Assembly: GCF_046127645.1 (NCBI RefSeq)
Contig: NZ_CP175919.1
Source of the DNA: Clostridium_F caseinilyticum
Lineage (GTDB): Bacteria; Bacillota; Clostridia; Clostridiales; Clostridiaceae
Length of the DNA stretch: 64,000 nucleotides
Strand: one strand, 5' to 3'
In this document: one piece after another, positions 44,714 to 53,786 of the stretch
Layout: each line of letters starts with the position of its first letter
Position numbering within the stretch: position 1 is the first letter of the stretch
Translations under genes and position numbers: made by a program
The notes under the pieces: generated by a model
Told to the model about the DNA's origin: nothing
The model's database searches: none
What the model saw: only the letters and a program-made list of their open reading frames with translations

Positions 44714-45208
44714 CTAAATACATTCCTTTTTATGATTTATCCTTTTTTCAATATCTGGTATTATTTCATCTGGTACCAAATCTTTTATACATCCACCAAA
44801 CATAGCTACCTGTTTTACTGAAGATGAGCTTAAATAAGAATACTTTGCATTTGTCATCATAAATACTGTTTCTATATTAGGATCTAATTTATTATTCATA
44901 AGAGCCATCTTAAATTCATATTCAAAATCTGACATAGTTCTAAGGCCTTTAATTATAACCTGAGATTTCTTTTCTTTCATAAAATCTATTAAAAGCCCAC
45001 TAAAACATTGAACTTCTACATTGTTATAATTACTAGTAACTCTTTTTATTATTTCTACTCTTTCCTCTACTGAAAAAAGACCCTTTTTTTCTGGGTTTAC
45101 AAGCACTGCTACTATTAGTTTATCAACAACCCTAGAAGATCTTTTGATTATATCTAAATGTCCTTTAGTTATAGGGTCAAAACTTCCTGGGTACACTGCA
45201 GTTTTCAT
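44714..45208 (-). CDS. coaD: Phosphopantetheine adenylyltransferase CoaD
   Basis: A 164-aa enzyme of coenzyme A synthesis: phosphopantetheine plus ATP to dephospho-CoA. It begins MKTAVYPGSFDPITKGHLDII with the TxGH nucleotidyltransferase motif, then VNPEKKGLFSVEERVE, IIKGLRTMSDFEYEF and YSYLSSSSVKQVA. ATG 45206-45208 follows AGGAGG; the longer ORF to 45253 lies inside rsmD. It starts one base after the rsmD stop. Confidence 0.97.
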   Translation of the reverse strand: MKTAVYPGSFDPITKGHLDIIKRSSRVVDKLIVAVLVNPEKKGLFSVEERVEIIKRVTSNYNNVEVQCFSGLLIDFMKEKKSQVIIKGLRTMSDFEYEFKMALMNNKLDPNIETVFMMTNAKYSYLSSSSVKQVAMFGGCIKDLVPDEIIPDIEKRINHKKECI

Positions 45209-45209
45209 T

Positions 45210-45767
45210 TTAGTCCTCCTTAAATTTATAAAAACAAACGGTAGTGTTTCCATATTTTCTATGGTTAAATAATTTTATTCTTTCAGTTCCATCATATATT
45301 TCTTCTGAAGAATCTATTTTTGTAACTACTAACCCTTCTTTATTTAACAGTTCTTTTTTATCTATACTCTCCATAGCTGGAGGAATCATTTCTTTTGCAT
45401 ATGGAGGATCTATAAATATTAAATCAAAAACTATAGATTTCCTATCAAATTCTTCTAAAGCACTATAAGCATCCATATTAAAGCTCTTGCATATATCATC
45501 AAACTTTAAATTTTTAATATTTTCCCTTAATAAAGGATAAGTTTCAGGGCTTTTATCTACTAAATAAGAAAATTTAGCCCCTCTACTAGCTGCTTCTAAT
45601 CCTAAACTACCTGTTCCTGCAAAAACATCTAAAACTTTAGCTCCATATACTCTGTTTTGTATTATATTAAATATAGATTCCTTTATTCTGTCCAAAGTTG
45701 GTCTTGTAACACTACTTTGGGGAGATAGTATTTTTCTGCCTCTGGCAGATCCAGAGATAATTCTCAT
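45210..45767 (-). CDS. rsmD: 16S rRNA (guanine-966-N2)-methyltransferase RsmD
   Basis: A 185-aa SAM-dependent methyltransferase acting on 16S rRNA. It has MRIISGSARGRKILSP, TRPTLDRIKESIFNII, LDVFAGTGSLGLEAASRGA (SAM site) and the catalytic FIDPPYAKEM. ATG 45765-45767 has AAGGAGG six bases upstream; the in-frame ATG 15 codons earlier has none. Operon with coaD. Confidence 0.96.
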   Translation of the reverse strand: MRIISGSARGRKILSPQSSVTRPTLDRIKESIFNIIQNRVYGAKVLDVFAGTGSLGLEAASRGAKFSYLVDKSPETYPLLRENIKNLKFDDICKSFNMDAYSALEEFDRKSIVFDLIFIDPPYAKEMIPPAMESIDKKELLNKEGLVVTKIDSSEEIYDGTERIKLFNHRKYGNTTVCFYKFKED

Positions 45768-46026
45768 GAAAATCCTCCTTATTATTTGTTGTATAATAAT
45801 TAATTTTAGCACTAGCTTTACTAATACTGATATTCTATTATATTAAAATTATTCATCTAGAATAATAATCTTGCTCTTTAACAAATTTTCTTAATATTAG
45901 ATGTAAAACATATTTTTATTTGATACAAAACTATCTAAGCCTAAAAATAATTTAATCCTTATTATTTTAACATATAAATTATTTCCATACAAAATTATTT
46001 ACATTAATTTGTAGAAATTTGTTCTT

Positions 46027-48066
46027 CTAATTAAAACATATAAACTTTGAGTTATTTTTTATTTTAACTTTTATTTCTTTTTTTATCTTATTATCCTCTT
46101 CATTATTACTACTTATTATTTTTTTACTTTCCATATTAGCTATCCTAAGCAAATGTATATCTTCTATTACATCTGCCAAAAGTAAATTGCTAGAACCATG
46201 CTGTTTAAATCCAAATATTTCTCCTCCGCCTCTTAATTTTAAATCCTCTTCGGCTACAAAGAAGCCATCATTACTACTTTTCATTATTTCCATTCTTTTT
46301 CTTATGATATCATTTTTAACTTTAGCAATTAATATACAATAAGACTTATGCTTATCTCTACCTACTCTTCCTCTTAATTGATGAAGTTGAGCTAATCCAA
46401 ACCTCTCTGCATTTTCTATTACCATTAAAGTAGCATTAGGTACATTTACTCCTACTTCTATAACTGTAGTAGATATTAGAGCTTTTATTTTTCCATCCTT
46501 AAAGTCTTTCATAATAGCATCTTTTTCTTTTCCTTTCATTTTCCCATGTAAAATATCAATCTCTACCTCTTTAAAATAATGCTCTTTTAGATCATTATAT
46601 AATTTTTCTACAGAATTTAAATTTAATTCTTCCTTTTCTTCTACTAGAGGACAAACTATATATACCTGCCTCCCACTATTTATTTCTTTTAGTGCAAAGT
46701 TATATACTCTTCTTCTATAACTATCATTTACATAGTAAGTATCTATCTTTTGCCTTCCAGGTGGAAGCTCATCTATAATAGATAAATCTAAGTCTCCATA
46801 TAAACTTAAAGTAAGACTTCTTGGTATTGGAGTTGCACTCATAACTAAAGTATCAACACTTTTTCCCTTGTTTAACATTTTGCTTCTTTGCATAACTCCA
46901 AATCGATGTTGCTCATCTGTTATAACCATTCCTAAATTATAAAATTCCACATCATCTTCAATTAAAGCATGAGTACCTATTATTAAGTCTATTTCTCCTT
47001 TTCTAAGCCTGTCTTTTATATCCTTTTTAGAAGATACCTTTACACTTCCTACCAAAAGTTCTATATTCAAATCAAAATCTTTAAATAACTTTAAAGCTTC
47101 TTCATAATGTTGCACTGCCAATATTTCTGTAGGCGCTAACATTACTCCTTGATATCCATTTTTTATTACATTAAAAAGGGATATTAGAGCTACAATAGTT
47201 TTGCCGCTACCTACATCTCCTTGTAAAAGCCTGTTCATTGGCTTTTCTATTTTTTGATCTTTGAATATTTCCTCTAAAACCTTACTTTGTGCATTGGTCA
47301 ATTTAAAGGGTAATACTTTTATAAGATTATTTATTTCTTCTGAAATAGTAAAAGATATACCTTCTGTGGCTGTTTCTAAATATTCCTTTAAAAAAGATAT
47401 TTTTAAGCAATAGGCTAATAGTTCTTGAAATTTTAGTCTTCTTATAGCCTCGTCTAAATCTTTCTGATTTTCAGGCTTATGTATAGTTTTTATAGATTTA
47501 TCCAAGGATATAAATTTATACTTTTCAATAAGCCAATTAGGCAAATTTTCACCTATATCAATATTTTTTAGTACATTATCTACAAGCTTTATTAATAAGC
47601 TATTTTTTAAATCACCCTTCAAAGGATATTTAGGAATAATTTTTCTTTCCTCTACTTTTTCTGCATATTTATCCTTTAATATTTGAGGATTACTCATAGT
47701 CAATTTTCCTCTATATTCTTTTAAAATTCCTTGAAGCACATATTCTTCATCTATTTTAAAATAATTCTTAATATAGGGTTGATTAAACCAACTGCCGACT
47801 ATAGCTTTTTCTCCATCATTAAATATAATTGTAGTTAAAATTTTACCTGTTCTTGTTCTTACATCTCTTTTTATATTTTCTACTTGTACTTTAATTATTA
47901 CTTTTTTACTTGATAACTTATCTTTGCTATAATTGTCTACAAATTCATAATCTCGTGGGAAATATAAAAGTAAATCCATTATATTAAATATCATGCATTT
48001 TTCTAATTGTTCTTTAGTCTTAGATCCCACACCTTTTAAAGTAGTTATAGGACTATACACATTCAT
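46027..48066 (-). CDS. recG: ATP-dependent DNA helicase RecG
   Basis: A 679-aa helicase that remodels stalled forks and Holliday junctions. An N-terminal wedge/OB fold (LKGVGSKTKEQLEKCMIFNI) precedes Walker A LLQGDVGSGKTIVAL, the DEQH box (ITDEQHRFGVMQRS), SATPIPRSLTLSLYGDLDLS, and motif VI QLHQLRGRVGRDKHKSYC. Length is normal. Transcribed toward rsmD with a 259-base gap that shows nothing. Confidence 0.97.
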   Translation of the reverse strand: MNVYSPITTLKGVGSKTKEQLEKCMIFNIMDLLLYFPRDYEFVDNYSKDKLSSKKVIIKVQVENIKRDVRTRTGKILTTIIFNDGEKAIVGSWFNQPYIKNYFKIDEEYVLQGILKEYRGKLTMSNPQILKDKYAEKVEERKIIPKYPLKGDLKNSLLIKLVDNVLKNIDIGENLPNWLIEKYKFISLDKSIKTIHKPENQKDLDEAIRRLKFQELLAYCLKISFLKEYLETATEGISFTISEEINNLIKVLPFKLTNAQSKVLEEIFKDQKIEKPMNRLLQGDVGSGKTIVALISLFNVIKNGYQGVMLAPTEILAVQHYEEALKLFKDFDLNIELLVGSVKVSSKKDIKDRLRKGEIDLIIGTHALIEDDVEFYNLGMVITDEQHRFGVMQRSKMLNKGKSVDTLVMSATPIPRSLTLSLYGDLDLSIIDELPPGRQKIDTYYVNDSYRRRVYNFALKEINSGRQVYIVCPLVEEKEELNLNSVEKLYNDLKEHYFKEVEIDILHGKMKGKEKDAIMKDFKDGKIKALISTTVIEVGVNVPNATLMVIENAERFGLAQLHQLRGRVGRDKHKSYCILIAKVKNDIIRKRMEIMKSSNDGFFVAEEDLKLRGGGEIFGFKQHGSSNLLLADVIEDIHLLRIANMESKKIISSNNEEDNKIKKEIKVKIKNNSKFICFN

Positions 48067-48195
48067 AAACTTCCTCCTATTATAAAGAATTATATAATAG
48101 AAAATAAACTTTTCTAAAAATTCAACTTAAATTTTAAATTCTCTTTTAATGTTATTTATAAAAAAATAAATAAAAATTTAAACTGTATAAATATA

Positions 48196-48219
48196 ATAAA
48201 AAAAGCCCTTAGGCTTTTT
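48196..48219 (-). terminator. Terminator after the fakA-like gene
   Basis: AAAAAAGCC / GGCTTTTTT arms with a four-base loop directly past the stop at 48220, with T runs on both strands. Confidence 0.8.
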
Positions 48220-49845
48220 TTATTCTACAGACATTATAAAATAGTATAATGGTTGTTTTCCATTATAACATTGAATATCTAAATCCTCATATTTTGTTTC
48301 TAATTCTTCTATAAACTCTTCTACTTTTTCTTCATCACAATCTTTTCCATAGAATATACTTATAAGTTCGCTGTCTTCATCTATCATTTCTTCTAAAACA
48401 GCTTTTGAAACTTCAAAAATGTCTTTTCCTACTTCAGAAATTTTATTTTCTATTAAGCCTAATATGTCATTTTCTTTAATTATTTTTCCATCCATTTCTG
48501 TATCTCTAACTGCATATGTTATAGATCCTGTAGTTACTGCCTTTATAGCTTCATTCATATTATCTTCATTTTCTTTTGATTCCGCTTCTGGATTAAACAT
48601 TGTTATGCTTGTTATACCTTGTGGTATAGTTTTAGTAGGTATAACTATTATATTTTTTTCTGACAACTCTGCCGCCTGTGTTGCTGCCATTATTATATTT
48701 TTATTATTTGGCAAAATAAATACATTTTCTGCATTTATTTTGTTTATAGCTTTAACTATGTCCTCTGTACTTGGGTTCATAGTTTGGCCGCCTTCTATAA
48801 CTTCATCTACACCTAAGTCTTTAAATATTTCTGTTATACCTTCTCCTAATGCTACAGATATAAATCCATATTTCTTTAATTCACTTTCCTCTTTTTCAGC
48901 TTTATCCTCTTCACCATTCATATCTATTATATGTTTATGTTGTTCTCTCATATTATCTATTTTTATTTTAGAAAGAGGTCCAAGTTTTATAGCTTTAGAT
49001 AGTATATCCCCTGGATCATTTGTATGAATGTGAACTTTTACTAAACCATCTGCAGCTACTACTATCATAGAATCCCCTAGAGGTTCTAATTGAGATTTAA
49101 ATTTATCAACATCTACATTCTCTGCCATAATAAAGAATTCTGTACAGTATCCAAATTCTATATCTTCCTCATATTCTTCAATTTTAGTAGTAATATTAGA
49201 AGCTTTATTTTCTCCGGCCATTTCCACTTCTAATTCCTTATCTAAAGCTTCTAACATTCCTTGTAATATTATTAATAATCCTTGACCACCTGCATCTACT
49301 ACTTTTGCTTTCTTTAATACAGGAAGCATATCTGGAGTCTTATTTAATACTACTTCACTATGTTCACACACTTCTTTAAGTAAAGAAGTCACATCTTCCT
49401 TTTCGCTTTTTATAGCGCTTTCTCCTGCAGCTCTTATAATTGTTAATATAGTTCCCTCTGTAGGTCTCATTACAGCTTTATAAGCAGACTTTGATCCTTC
49501 TAAAAGTGCATTTGCAAACTCTCTTGCATCCACTTCATCTTTATCTTCTAATCCCTTAGATATTCCTCTAAATATTTGAGATAATATAACTCCTGAATTA
49601 CCTCTAGCTCCCATAAGCGCTCCCTTAGCTACTTTTTTAGCTAGTTCTCCTATAGGTTCGTTTTTTAAACCTTCTATTTCTTTTATCGCAGATCTAAAGG
49701 TCATAGACATATTTGTTCCTGTATCACCATCTGGTACTGGGAAAACATTTAAAGAATTTACGAACTCTTTTTTTTCCTCTAATTTGTTACTCCCATTCAC
49801 TACCATATTGTAAAAATCTGCACCTTTTATTTTCATGTGTTCCAT
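48220..49845 (-). CDS. DAK2-domain kinase, FakA/YloV family
   Basis: A 541-aa protein. The N-terminal DhaL/DAK2 domain (about 10-200) has the Mg-ATP motif NVFPVPDGDTGTNMSMT and GARGNSGVILSQIFRG. A C-terminal DegV-like half (about 320-541) includes GGQTMNPSTEDIVKAI and ILPNNKNIIMAATQAAE. In other Firmicutes this family is the fatty-acid kinase FakA, working with FakB fatty-acid-binding proteins (no fakB in this window). It starts 14 bases after the Asp23-family gene, a common pair. Confidence 0.9.
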   Translation of the reverse strand: MEHMKIKGADFYNMVVNGSNKLEEKKEFVNSLNVFPVPDGDTGTNMSMTFRSAIKEIEGLKNEPIGELAKKVAKGALMGARGNSGVILSQIFRGISKGLEDKDEVDAREFANALLEGSKSAYKAVMRPTEGTILTIIRAAGESAIKSEKEDVTSLLKEVCEHSEVVLNKTPDMLPVLKKAKVVDAGGQGLLIILQGMLEALDKELEVEMAGENKASNITTKIEEYEEDIEFGYCTEFFIMAENVDVDKFKSQLEPLGDSMIVVAADGLVKVHIHTNDPGDILSKAIKLGPLSKIKIDNMREQHKHIIDMNGEEDKAEKEESELKKYGFISVALGEGITEIFKDLGVDEVIEGGQTMNPSTEDIVKAINKINAENVFILPNNKNIIMAATQAAELSEKNIIVIPTKTIPQGITSITMFNPEAESKENEDNMNEAIKAVTTGSITYAVRDTEMDGKIIKENDILGLIENKISEVGKDIFEVSKAVLEEMIDEDSELISIFYGKDCDEEKVEEFIEELETKYEDLDIQCYNGKQPLYYFIMSVE

Positions 49846-49859
49846 TTATGACTTACCTC

Positions 49860-50210
49860 CTAAACTCTAACGCCCTGGACATTTACAGTAATACTGGAAA
49901 CTTTAAGTCCTGTATAGTTTTCTAAGTTATATCTTATCTTTTGTATAATATTATTAGCTATTACAGATATTTTAGTTCCATATTCCACTATTATATATAA
50001 TTCTATATTTAACTTACCTTCGACAGCACGAATCTTAACACCTCTATTAAAGCTTTCCCCTTTAATAAGTTCCCAAAGTCCATCAGTTGCATTTTTAGAT
50101 GCCATGCCTACTACACCATAACATTCCATTGTAGAGACACCCACAATATTAGCAACTACATCTTCAGCATAATCTATATGTCCATATTCATTAGTTAACT
50201 TTCCTATCAT
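49860..50210 (-). CDS. Asp23/Gls24-family envelope stress protein (YloU-like)
   Basis: A 116-aa protein of the Asp23 family, membrane-associated through partners in other Firmicutes. Typical segments: DYAEDVVANIVGVSTMECYGVVGM, GVKIRAVEGKLNIELYIIVEYG and VNVQGVRV at the end. It is divergent from rpmB and cotranscribed with the fakA-like gene. The ATG at 50208-50210 has GGAGG ten bases upstream. Confidence 0.9.
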   Translation of the reverse strand: MIGKLTNEYGHIDYAEDVVANIVGVSTMECYGVVGMASKNATDGLWELIKGESFNRGVKIRAVEGKLNIELYIIVEYGTKISVIANNIIQKIRYNLENYTGLKVSSITVNVQGVRV

Positions 50211-50323
50211 GAAAGAAACCTCCTTATATCATATCATATAGTTTATTTTATATTAAATAAAGGATTTATTCAAGGAAATATATTATTATTAATGCTTTTT
50301 TTACTATATTCCAAACTATTTAC

Positions 50324-50353
50324 TTGCGCATATCATATATTTTGTGGTAAAAT
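50324..50353 (+). promoter_or_regulatory. Candidate sigma-A promoter of rpmB
   Basis: TTGCGC (50324-50329), 18-base spacer ending TGTGG (an extended -10), TAAAAT (50348-50353), about 57 bases before the rpmB ATG. Confidence 0.5.
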
Positions 50354-50409
50354 TATTAATGTTTGAATTGAGAAGTATCAACTTCACAATTTTAGGGAGG
50401 TGTTTTAAA

Positions 50410-50601
50410 ATGTCAAGAAAGTGTGAAATATGTGGTAAAGGCGTTGTTTACGGTGTTCAATACAGCCATTCACATCGTCAATCTAAAAGATCCTTTGCTC
50501 CTAACATAAAGAGAGTTAAAGCAATAGTTAATGGAACTCCTAAAAGAGTTCATGTTTGTACTAGATGCCTACGTTCAGGAAAGGTACAACGTGCTATATA
50601 A
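50410..50601 (+). CDS. rpmB: 50S ribosomal protein L28
   Basis: A 63-aa ribosomal protein: MSRKCEICGKGVVYGVQYSHSH, then RSFAPNIKRVKAIVNGTPKRVHVCTRCLRSGKV. Two CxxC pairs would bind zinc. ATG 50410-50412 has GGGAGGTG nine bases upstream; the longer ORF from 50344 has no such site. It sits opposite spoVM, as in Bacillus. Confidence 0.97.
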   Translation: MSRKCEICGKGVVYGVQYSHSHRQSKRSFAPNIKRVKAIVNGTPKRVHVCTRCLRSGKVQRAI

Positions 50602-50605
50602 CACA

Positions 50606-50640
50606 AAAAATGCAGTTGTTTAAACAATTGCATTTTTTTT
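50606..50640 (+). terminator. Terminator after rpmB
   Basis: AATGCAGTTGTT / AACAATTGCATT arms (one mismatch) with a central TTAAA, followed by eight Ts on the plus strand, a few bases after the stop. Confidence 0.85.
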
Positions 50641-50661
50641 ATTTTATGTTCTTATATTTTT

Positions 50662-50736
50662 TTATTTTTTAACTCTTTTTATCTTTTTTATTATATTTGA
50701 TAAAAATTTGGGAAGCTTTATTGCAACTATTTTCAT
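50662..50736 (-). CDS. spoVM: Stage V sporulation protein M (SpoVM), 24 aa
   Basis: A 25-codon frame giving MKIVAIKLPKFLSNIIKKIK then RVKK, matching the amphipathic SpoVM peptide (Bacillus: MKFYTIKLPKFLGGIV). SpoVM recognises forespore membrane curvature and anchors SpoIVA for spore coat assembly. AGAGGTG lies seven bases upstream of the ATG. The location next to rpmB and downstream of thiN-rpe-rsgA-prkC is the same as in Bacillus. It is too short for standard gene callers. Confidence 0.85.
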   Translation of the reverse strand: MKIVAIKLPKFLSNIIKKIKRVKK

Positions 50737-50857
50737 ATAATACACCTCTACACAAATTAATTCTCTAATATATTTTATCAATAAATAAAAACTGTTGTGG
50801 AATTTAACAACTATATAATAAAATGTATATCATTATGAATTATTGTTTTACATTGAT

Positions 50858-51013
50858 TTATCTGCATTTATTAATTATCCACCAGCCTATATATATAAGT
50901 CCAAATCCTACCGCTAAAAGCCATCCCCATATAGGCACTATAATAGTAACAACTATTCCAAGTCCAATAGATCCAACTATAATTCCTAATTTTTTGTTAC
51001 TTTTTCTTCCCAT
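50858..51013 (-). CDS. Small membrane protein, 51 aa
   Basis: A 52-codon frame opening MGRKSNKKLGIIVGSIGLG with two hydrophobic segments (GIIVGSIGLGIVVTIIVPI; GWLLAVGFGLIYIGWWII) and a basic end NKCR. TAGGAGG lies eight bases before the ATG, and the transcript would continue toward spoVM. I do not recognise the family beyond a two-helix clostridial membrane protein. Sporulation expression with spoVM is a guess from position. Confidence 0.6.
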   Translation of the reverse strand: MGRKSNKKLGIIVGSIGLGIVVTIIVPIWGWLLAVGFGLIYIGWWIINKCR

Positions 51014-51172
51014 ATATATGCCCTCCTATAGCTTATATACTATAATATGCAAGCATATTCAAATATGTGAACATAAAAACTTAAACTTCTTTTTAATCTT
51101 TAAAATAAAAAATAGATTTAATTTTAACCCGTAAATATAAGAATACATTCATAATACAATTCATTTCACTAA

Positions 51173-51306
51173 GTAGTTCTAAATTTGACTCCATTAAAAA
51201 AATTTGCTTCCCAGCAGAGGCAACCTCCTCTAGCTTTGCTTCTGGCTCCTCACGTCCTGTGAGGAATTACGCAAATTTTAATTACGTCAAATTAAGAACC
51301 ACTAAA
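51173..51306. repeat. Structured palindromic element, about 134 bases
   Basis: The ends match as inverted repeats: TTCTAAATTTGAC-ATTAAAA-ATTTGC on the left against GCAAATTTTAATTACGTCAAATTAAGAA on the right, with two small interruptions. The middle holds two further hairpins: CCAGCAGAGGC with GCTTCTGG, and CCTCAC-GTCCT-GTGAGG. The GC content is clearly higher than its surroundings. No ORF of note. It resembles a MITE or a folded RNA gene. Confidence 0.55.
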
Positions 51307-51583
51307 GCTTATTCATATGCTTATTACATGTATTTCTTATATTTACTCTGTTAAAATTAAATCTATTCTTCTGTTGAACTGAACCCTTGCAGCTAAAGTT
51401 GTAAATTTCTTAGCTATTTGCATTTAAATCTATATTTTATACACTAAACTATGTGATATTGAATTGCATAGACATATTCTCATCCATGCTTACATTTTAC
51501 AATCTACTCGTATTAGAATTTTTACTATTATTAAAACTTAAGAAATCATTGCTCAATAAGTTAAACAATATTTACTTATACTT
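51307..51583. other. AT-rich spacer downstream of thiN
   Basis: Nothing recognisable other than AT-rich DNA. Together with 51014-51172, which is equally featureless, it brackets the folded element. Confidence 0.4.
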
Positions 51584-52228
51584 TTAAAAGTCAGTATCCT
51601 TACTTATAATAACAATTAATATTCCATTTTTAATTTGTATGTGCAATTCTTTATCTGTAAATTCATTAGATGTAGTTAGAGTATCTCCCATTTTTAATGT
51701 ATAGTTTTCTAATGGAAATTTTGCATTGAAAAGAGTAACTCCTTCTACATTTGATCCATAAGCCTGAAGTGAAAAGTATTCTGATTTTCTAGGTTCTAAT
51801 GAAATGTCTTTATCTGTTAAAAATACTTCATTATTTTCATCCCTTATGTAAGCTTTTATATTATTTTTTAAGCATATATCCAAAAAACCTAAATTTCCTA
51901 ATACATGATCTATTCTGTTACCTGTACATCCTAAAAAAGCTACAGTATCTGATTTAAGTTCTATAGCTTTATTTAAAGCTAACAAACCATCTGTAAAATC
52001 TTTTTCTTTTGGATATTTGTCCATATTTACTCCCTTTTCCTTAAAATAAGAAAAGGCTTTTTTATCTATGGAATCCATATCCCCTAGTATAAAATCAGGT
52101 GTTATATCATATTCATAAAGACAATTAGCACCACTATCTGCACATATTACATAAGATGAATCTTTCATTTCTTCTTGCAAAAGTTTTTCAGAAGGTGCCT
52201 TTCCACCACATATTACTATGGATTTCAT
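51584..52228 (-). CDS. thiN: Thiamine pyrophosphokinase
   Basis: A 214-aa enzyme making thiamine diphosphate from thiamine and ATP. It begins MKSIVICGGKAPSEKLLQEE, then CADSGANCLYEYDITPDFILGDMDSID and DGLLALNKAIELKSDTVAFLGCTGNRIDHVLGNL, all conserved in the family. It starts two bases after rpe, in the unit prkC-rsgA-rpe-thiN. Confidence 0.95.
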   Translation of the reverse strand: MKSIVICGGKAPSEKLLQEEMKDSSYVICADSGANCLYEYDITPDFILGDMDSIDKKAFSYFKEKGVNMDKYPKEKDFTDGLLALNKAIELKSDTVAFLGCTGNRIDHVLGNLGFLDICLKNNIKAYIRDENNEVFLTDKDISLEPRKSEYFSLQAYGSNVEGVTLFNAKFPLENYTLKMGDTLTTSNEFTDKELHIQIKNGILIVIISKDTDF

Positions 52229-52230
52229 TA

Positions 52231-52881
52231 TTATAGTGCCTCTCTTAATAGATTTATATTTTTTTCTATTTCTCCACCTTTAAACACTGCTGAGCCTGCT
52301 ACTAAAAGATTAGCGCCAAAATCTGCTACTTCTTTTATATTATCTTTAGTAACACCACCATCTACTTCTATTATTAAATCTTTATTATATTTTTCACTTA
52401 AAAGCTTAACTTCTTTTACTTTTTCTGAAGCATATTTAATATACTTTTGTCCTCCAAAGCCTGGATTTACAGACATAATAAGCACCATATCTAAAGAAGG
52501 TATTAAATCCTTTATACAGCTTACAGGAGTGCCTGGATTTAAAGCCACTGCTGCCTTTACGCCAAAACTTTTTATGTAATTTATTGTTCTGTCTATATGT
52601 TTATCCGCCTCATAATGAACTGATATTATATCTGCTCCTGCTTTTGCGAAATCTTCTATATATTTAGAAGGTTCTTCTATCATAAGATGCACATCAAATG
52701 GTTTATTTGTTAGTTTTCTTATACTCTTAATTATTGGAATTCCAAAAGAAATATTAGGAACAAATCTACCATCCATTACATCTATATGTATAACATCTGC
52801 CCCATATTTGTCTAAATTTTTTATATCCTCTCCTAGTTTAGAAAAGTCTGCTGAAAGTATTGATGGTGCTATTTTTACCAT
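52231..52881 (-). CDS. rpe: Ribulose-phosphate 3-epimerase
   Basis: A 216-aa pentose-phosphate enzyme. It has MVKIAPSILSADFSKLGEDI, VIHIDVMDGRFVPNISFG (metal ligands), FDVHLMIEEPSKYI, ISVHYEA and VLIMSVNPGFGGQKYI, then IEVDGGVTKDNI and AGSAVFKG. It overlaps the end of rsgA by seven bases. Confidence 0.97.
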   Translation of the reverse strand: MVKIAPSILSADFSKLGEDIKNLDKYGADVIHIDVMDGRFVPNISFGIPIIKSIRKLTNKPFDVHLMIEEPSKYIEDFAKAGADIISVHYEADKHIDRTINYIKSFGVKAAVALNPGTPVSCIKDLIPSLDMVLIMSVNPGFGGQKYIKYASEKVKEVKLLSEKYNKDLIIEVDGGVTKDNIKEVADFGANLLVAGSAVFKGGEIEKNINLLREAL

Positions 52882-53753
52882 TTTTTCTTCCTCCTATTCA
52901 TAATTTCTTCTAAAGTTTTTATATAAAAATTGTATCTATCTTTGTGTATACATCCTTCTTCTACTGCCTTTTTAACTGCACAATTAGGTTCTTTGTAATG
53001 AAGGCAACCTGTGAATTTGCATTTTCCCATAAAGTCATGAAATTCTGGAATGCAATACAATAAATCTTCTTTTTCCATAAAACTTATATCTAAAGAAGAA
53101 AATCCAGGAGTATCTACTAATAATCCCTCATCTCTATATATAAGTTCGCTATGACGAGTAGTATGTTTTCCTCTTCCTAATTTTTCACTTATATCTCCTG
53201 TCATCATAGCATCTTTACCTATAATTTTATTTAGCATGGTAGATTTACCTACACCTGATGGGCCACAAAATACAGTTACATTATCCTTTATTATTTTTTT
53301 AATTGTATCCATATTTTCCTCTTCTTTAGCCTTTAAAAATATTATATCATAGCCTGCTTTGTCTATCATAGAAATAATATCTTTATAATCTTCTTTATTC
53401 ACTAAATCCATTTTATTAAAACACACTATAGCTTTTAAATTATTGTATTCACATAAAAGCAAAAATTTATTTAAAAGATCTATATTTATGTCAGGATTTT
53501 TAAAAGCAAACACTACTAAAGCTTGAGTTACATTTGCAACGGCTGGTCTAAATAACTCACTTTTTCTTTCATATATCTTTTCTATGGCACCTTTATTATT
53601 TTTATCTATGCTTATTTCTACATAATCACCAATCATAGGGGTAAGTTCAGTATGCCTGAACTTACCCCTTGCCTTACATTCTATGATTTCTTCACTATTG
53701 TCTAGTTTGATATAATAAAATCCACCTATACCTTTTATTATAGTTCCTTTCAT
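52875..53753 (-). CDS. rsgA: Ribosome small subunit-dependent GTPase RsgA
   Basis: A 292-aa circularly permuted GTPase that checks 30S maturation. An OB fold (MKGTIIKGIGGFYYIKL) is followed by the G motifs in permuted order: CFNKMDLV, then FCGPSGVGKSTMLNKI, then VDTPGFSSLDI; the zinc finger is CKFTGCLHYKEPNCAVKKAVEEG. It lies 33 bases after prkC in a translation and growth-control operon. Confidence 0.96.
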   Translation of the reverse strand: MKGTIIKGIGGFYYIKLDNSEEIIECKARGKFRHTELTPMIGDYVEISIDKNNKGAIEKIYERKSELFRPAVANVTQALVVFAFKNPDINIDLLNKFLLLCEYNNLKAIVCFNKMDLVNKEDYKDIISMIDKAGYDIIFLKAKEEENMDTIKKIIKDNVTVFCGPSGVGKSTMLNKIIGKDAMMTGDISEKLGRGKHTTRHSELIYRDEGLLVDTPGFSSLDISFMEKEDLLYCIPEFHDFMGKCKFTGCLHYKEPNCAVKKAVEEGCIHKDRYNFYIKTLEEIMNRRKKKW

Positions 53754-53786
53754 AATACCTCCAAAGATTAACTTGCATCATTCTAA

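Noticed and set aside
50823..51134. 103-aa plus-strand frame
   Set aside because: It is the antisense of the 51-aa membrane microgene and has no ribosome site.
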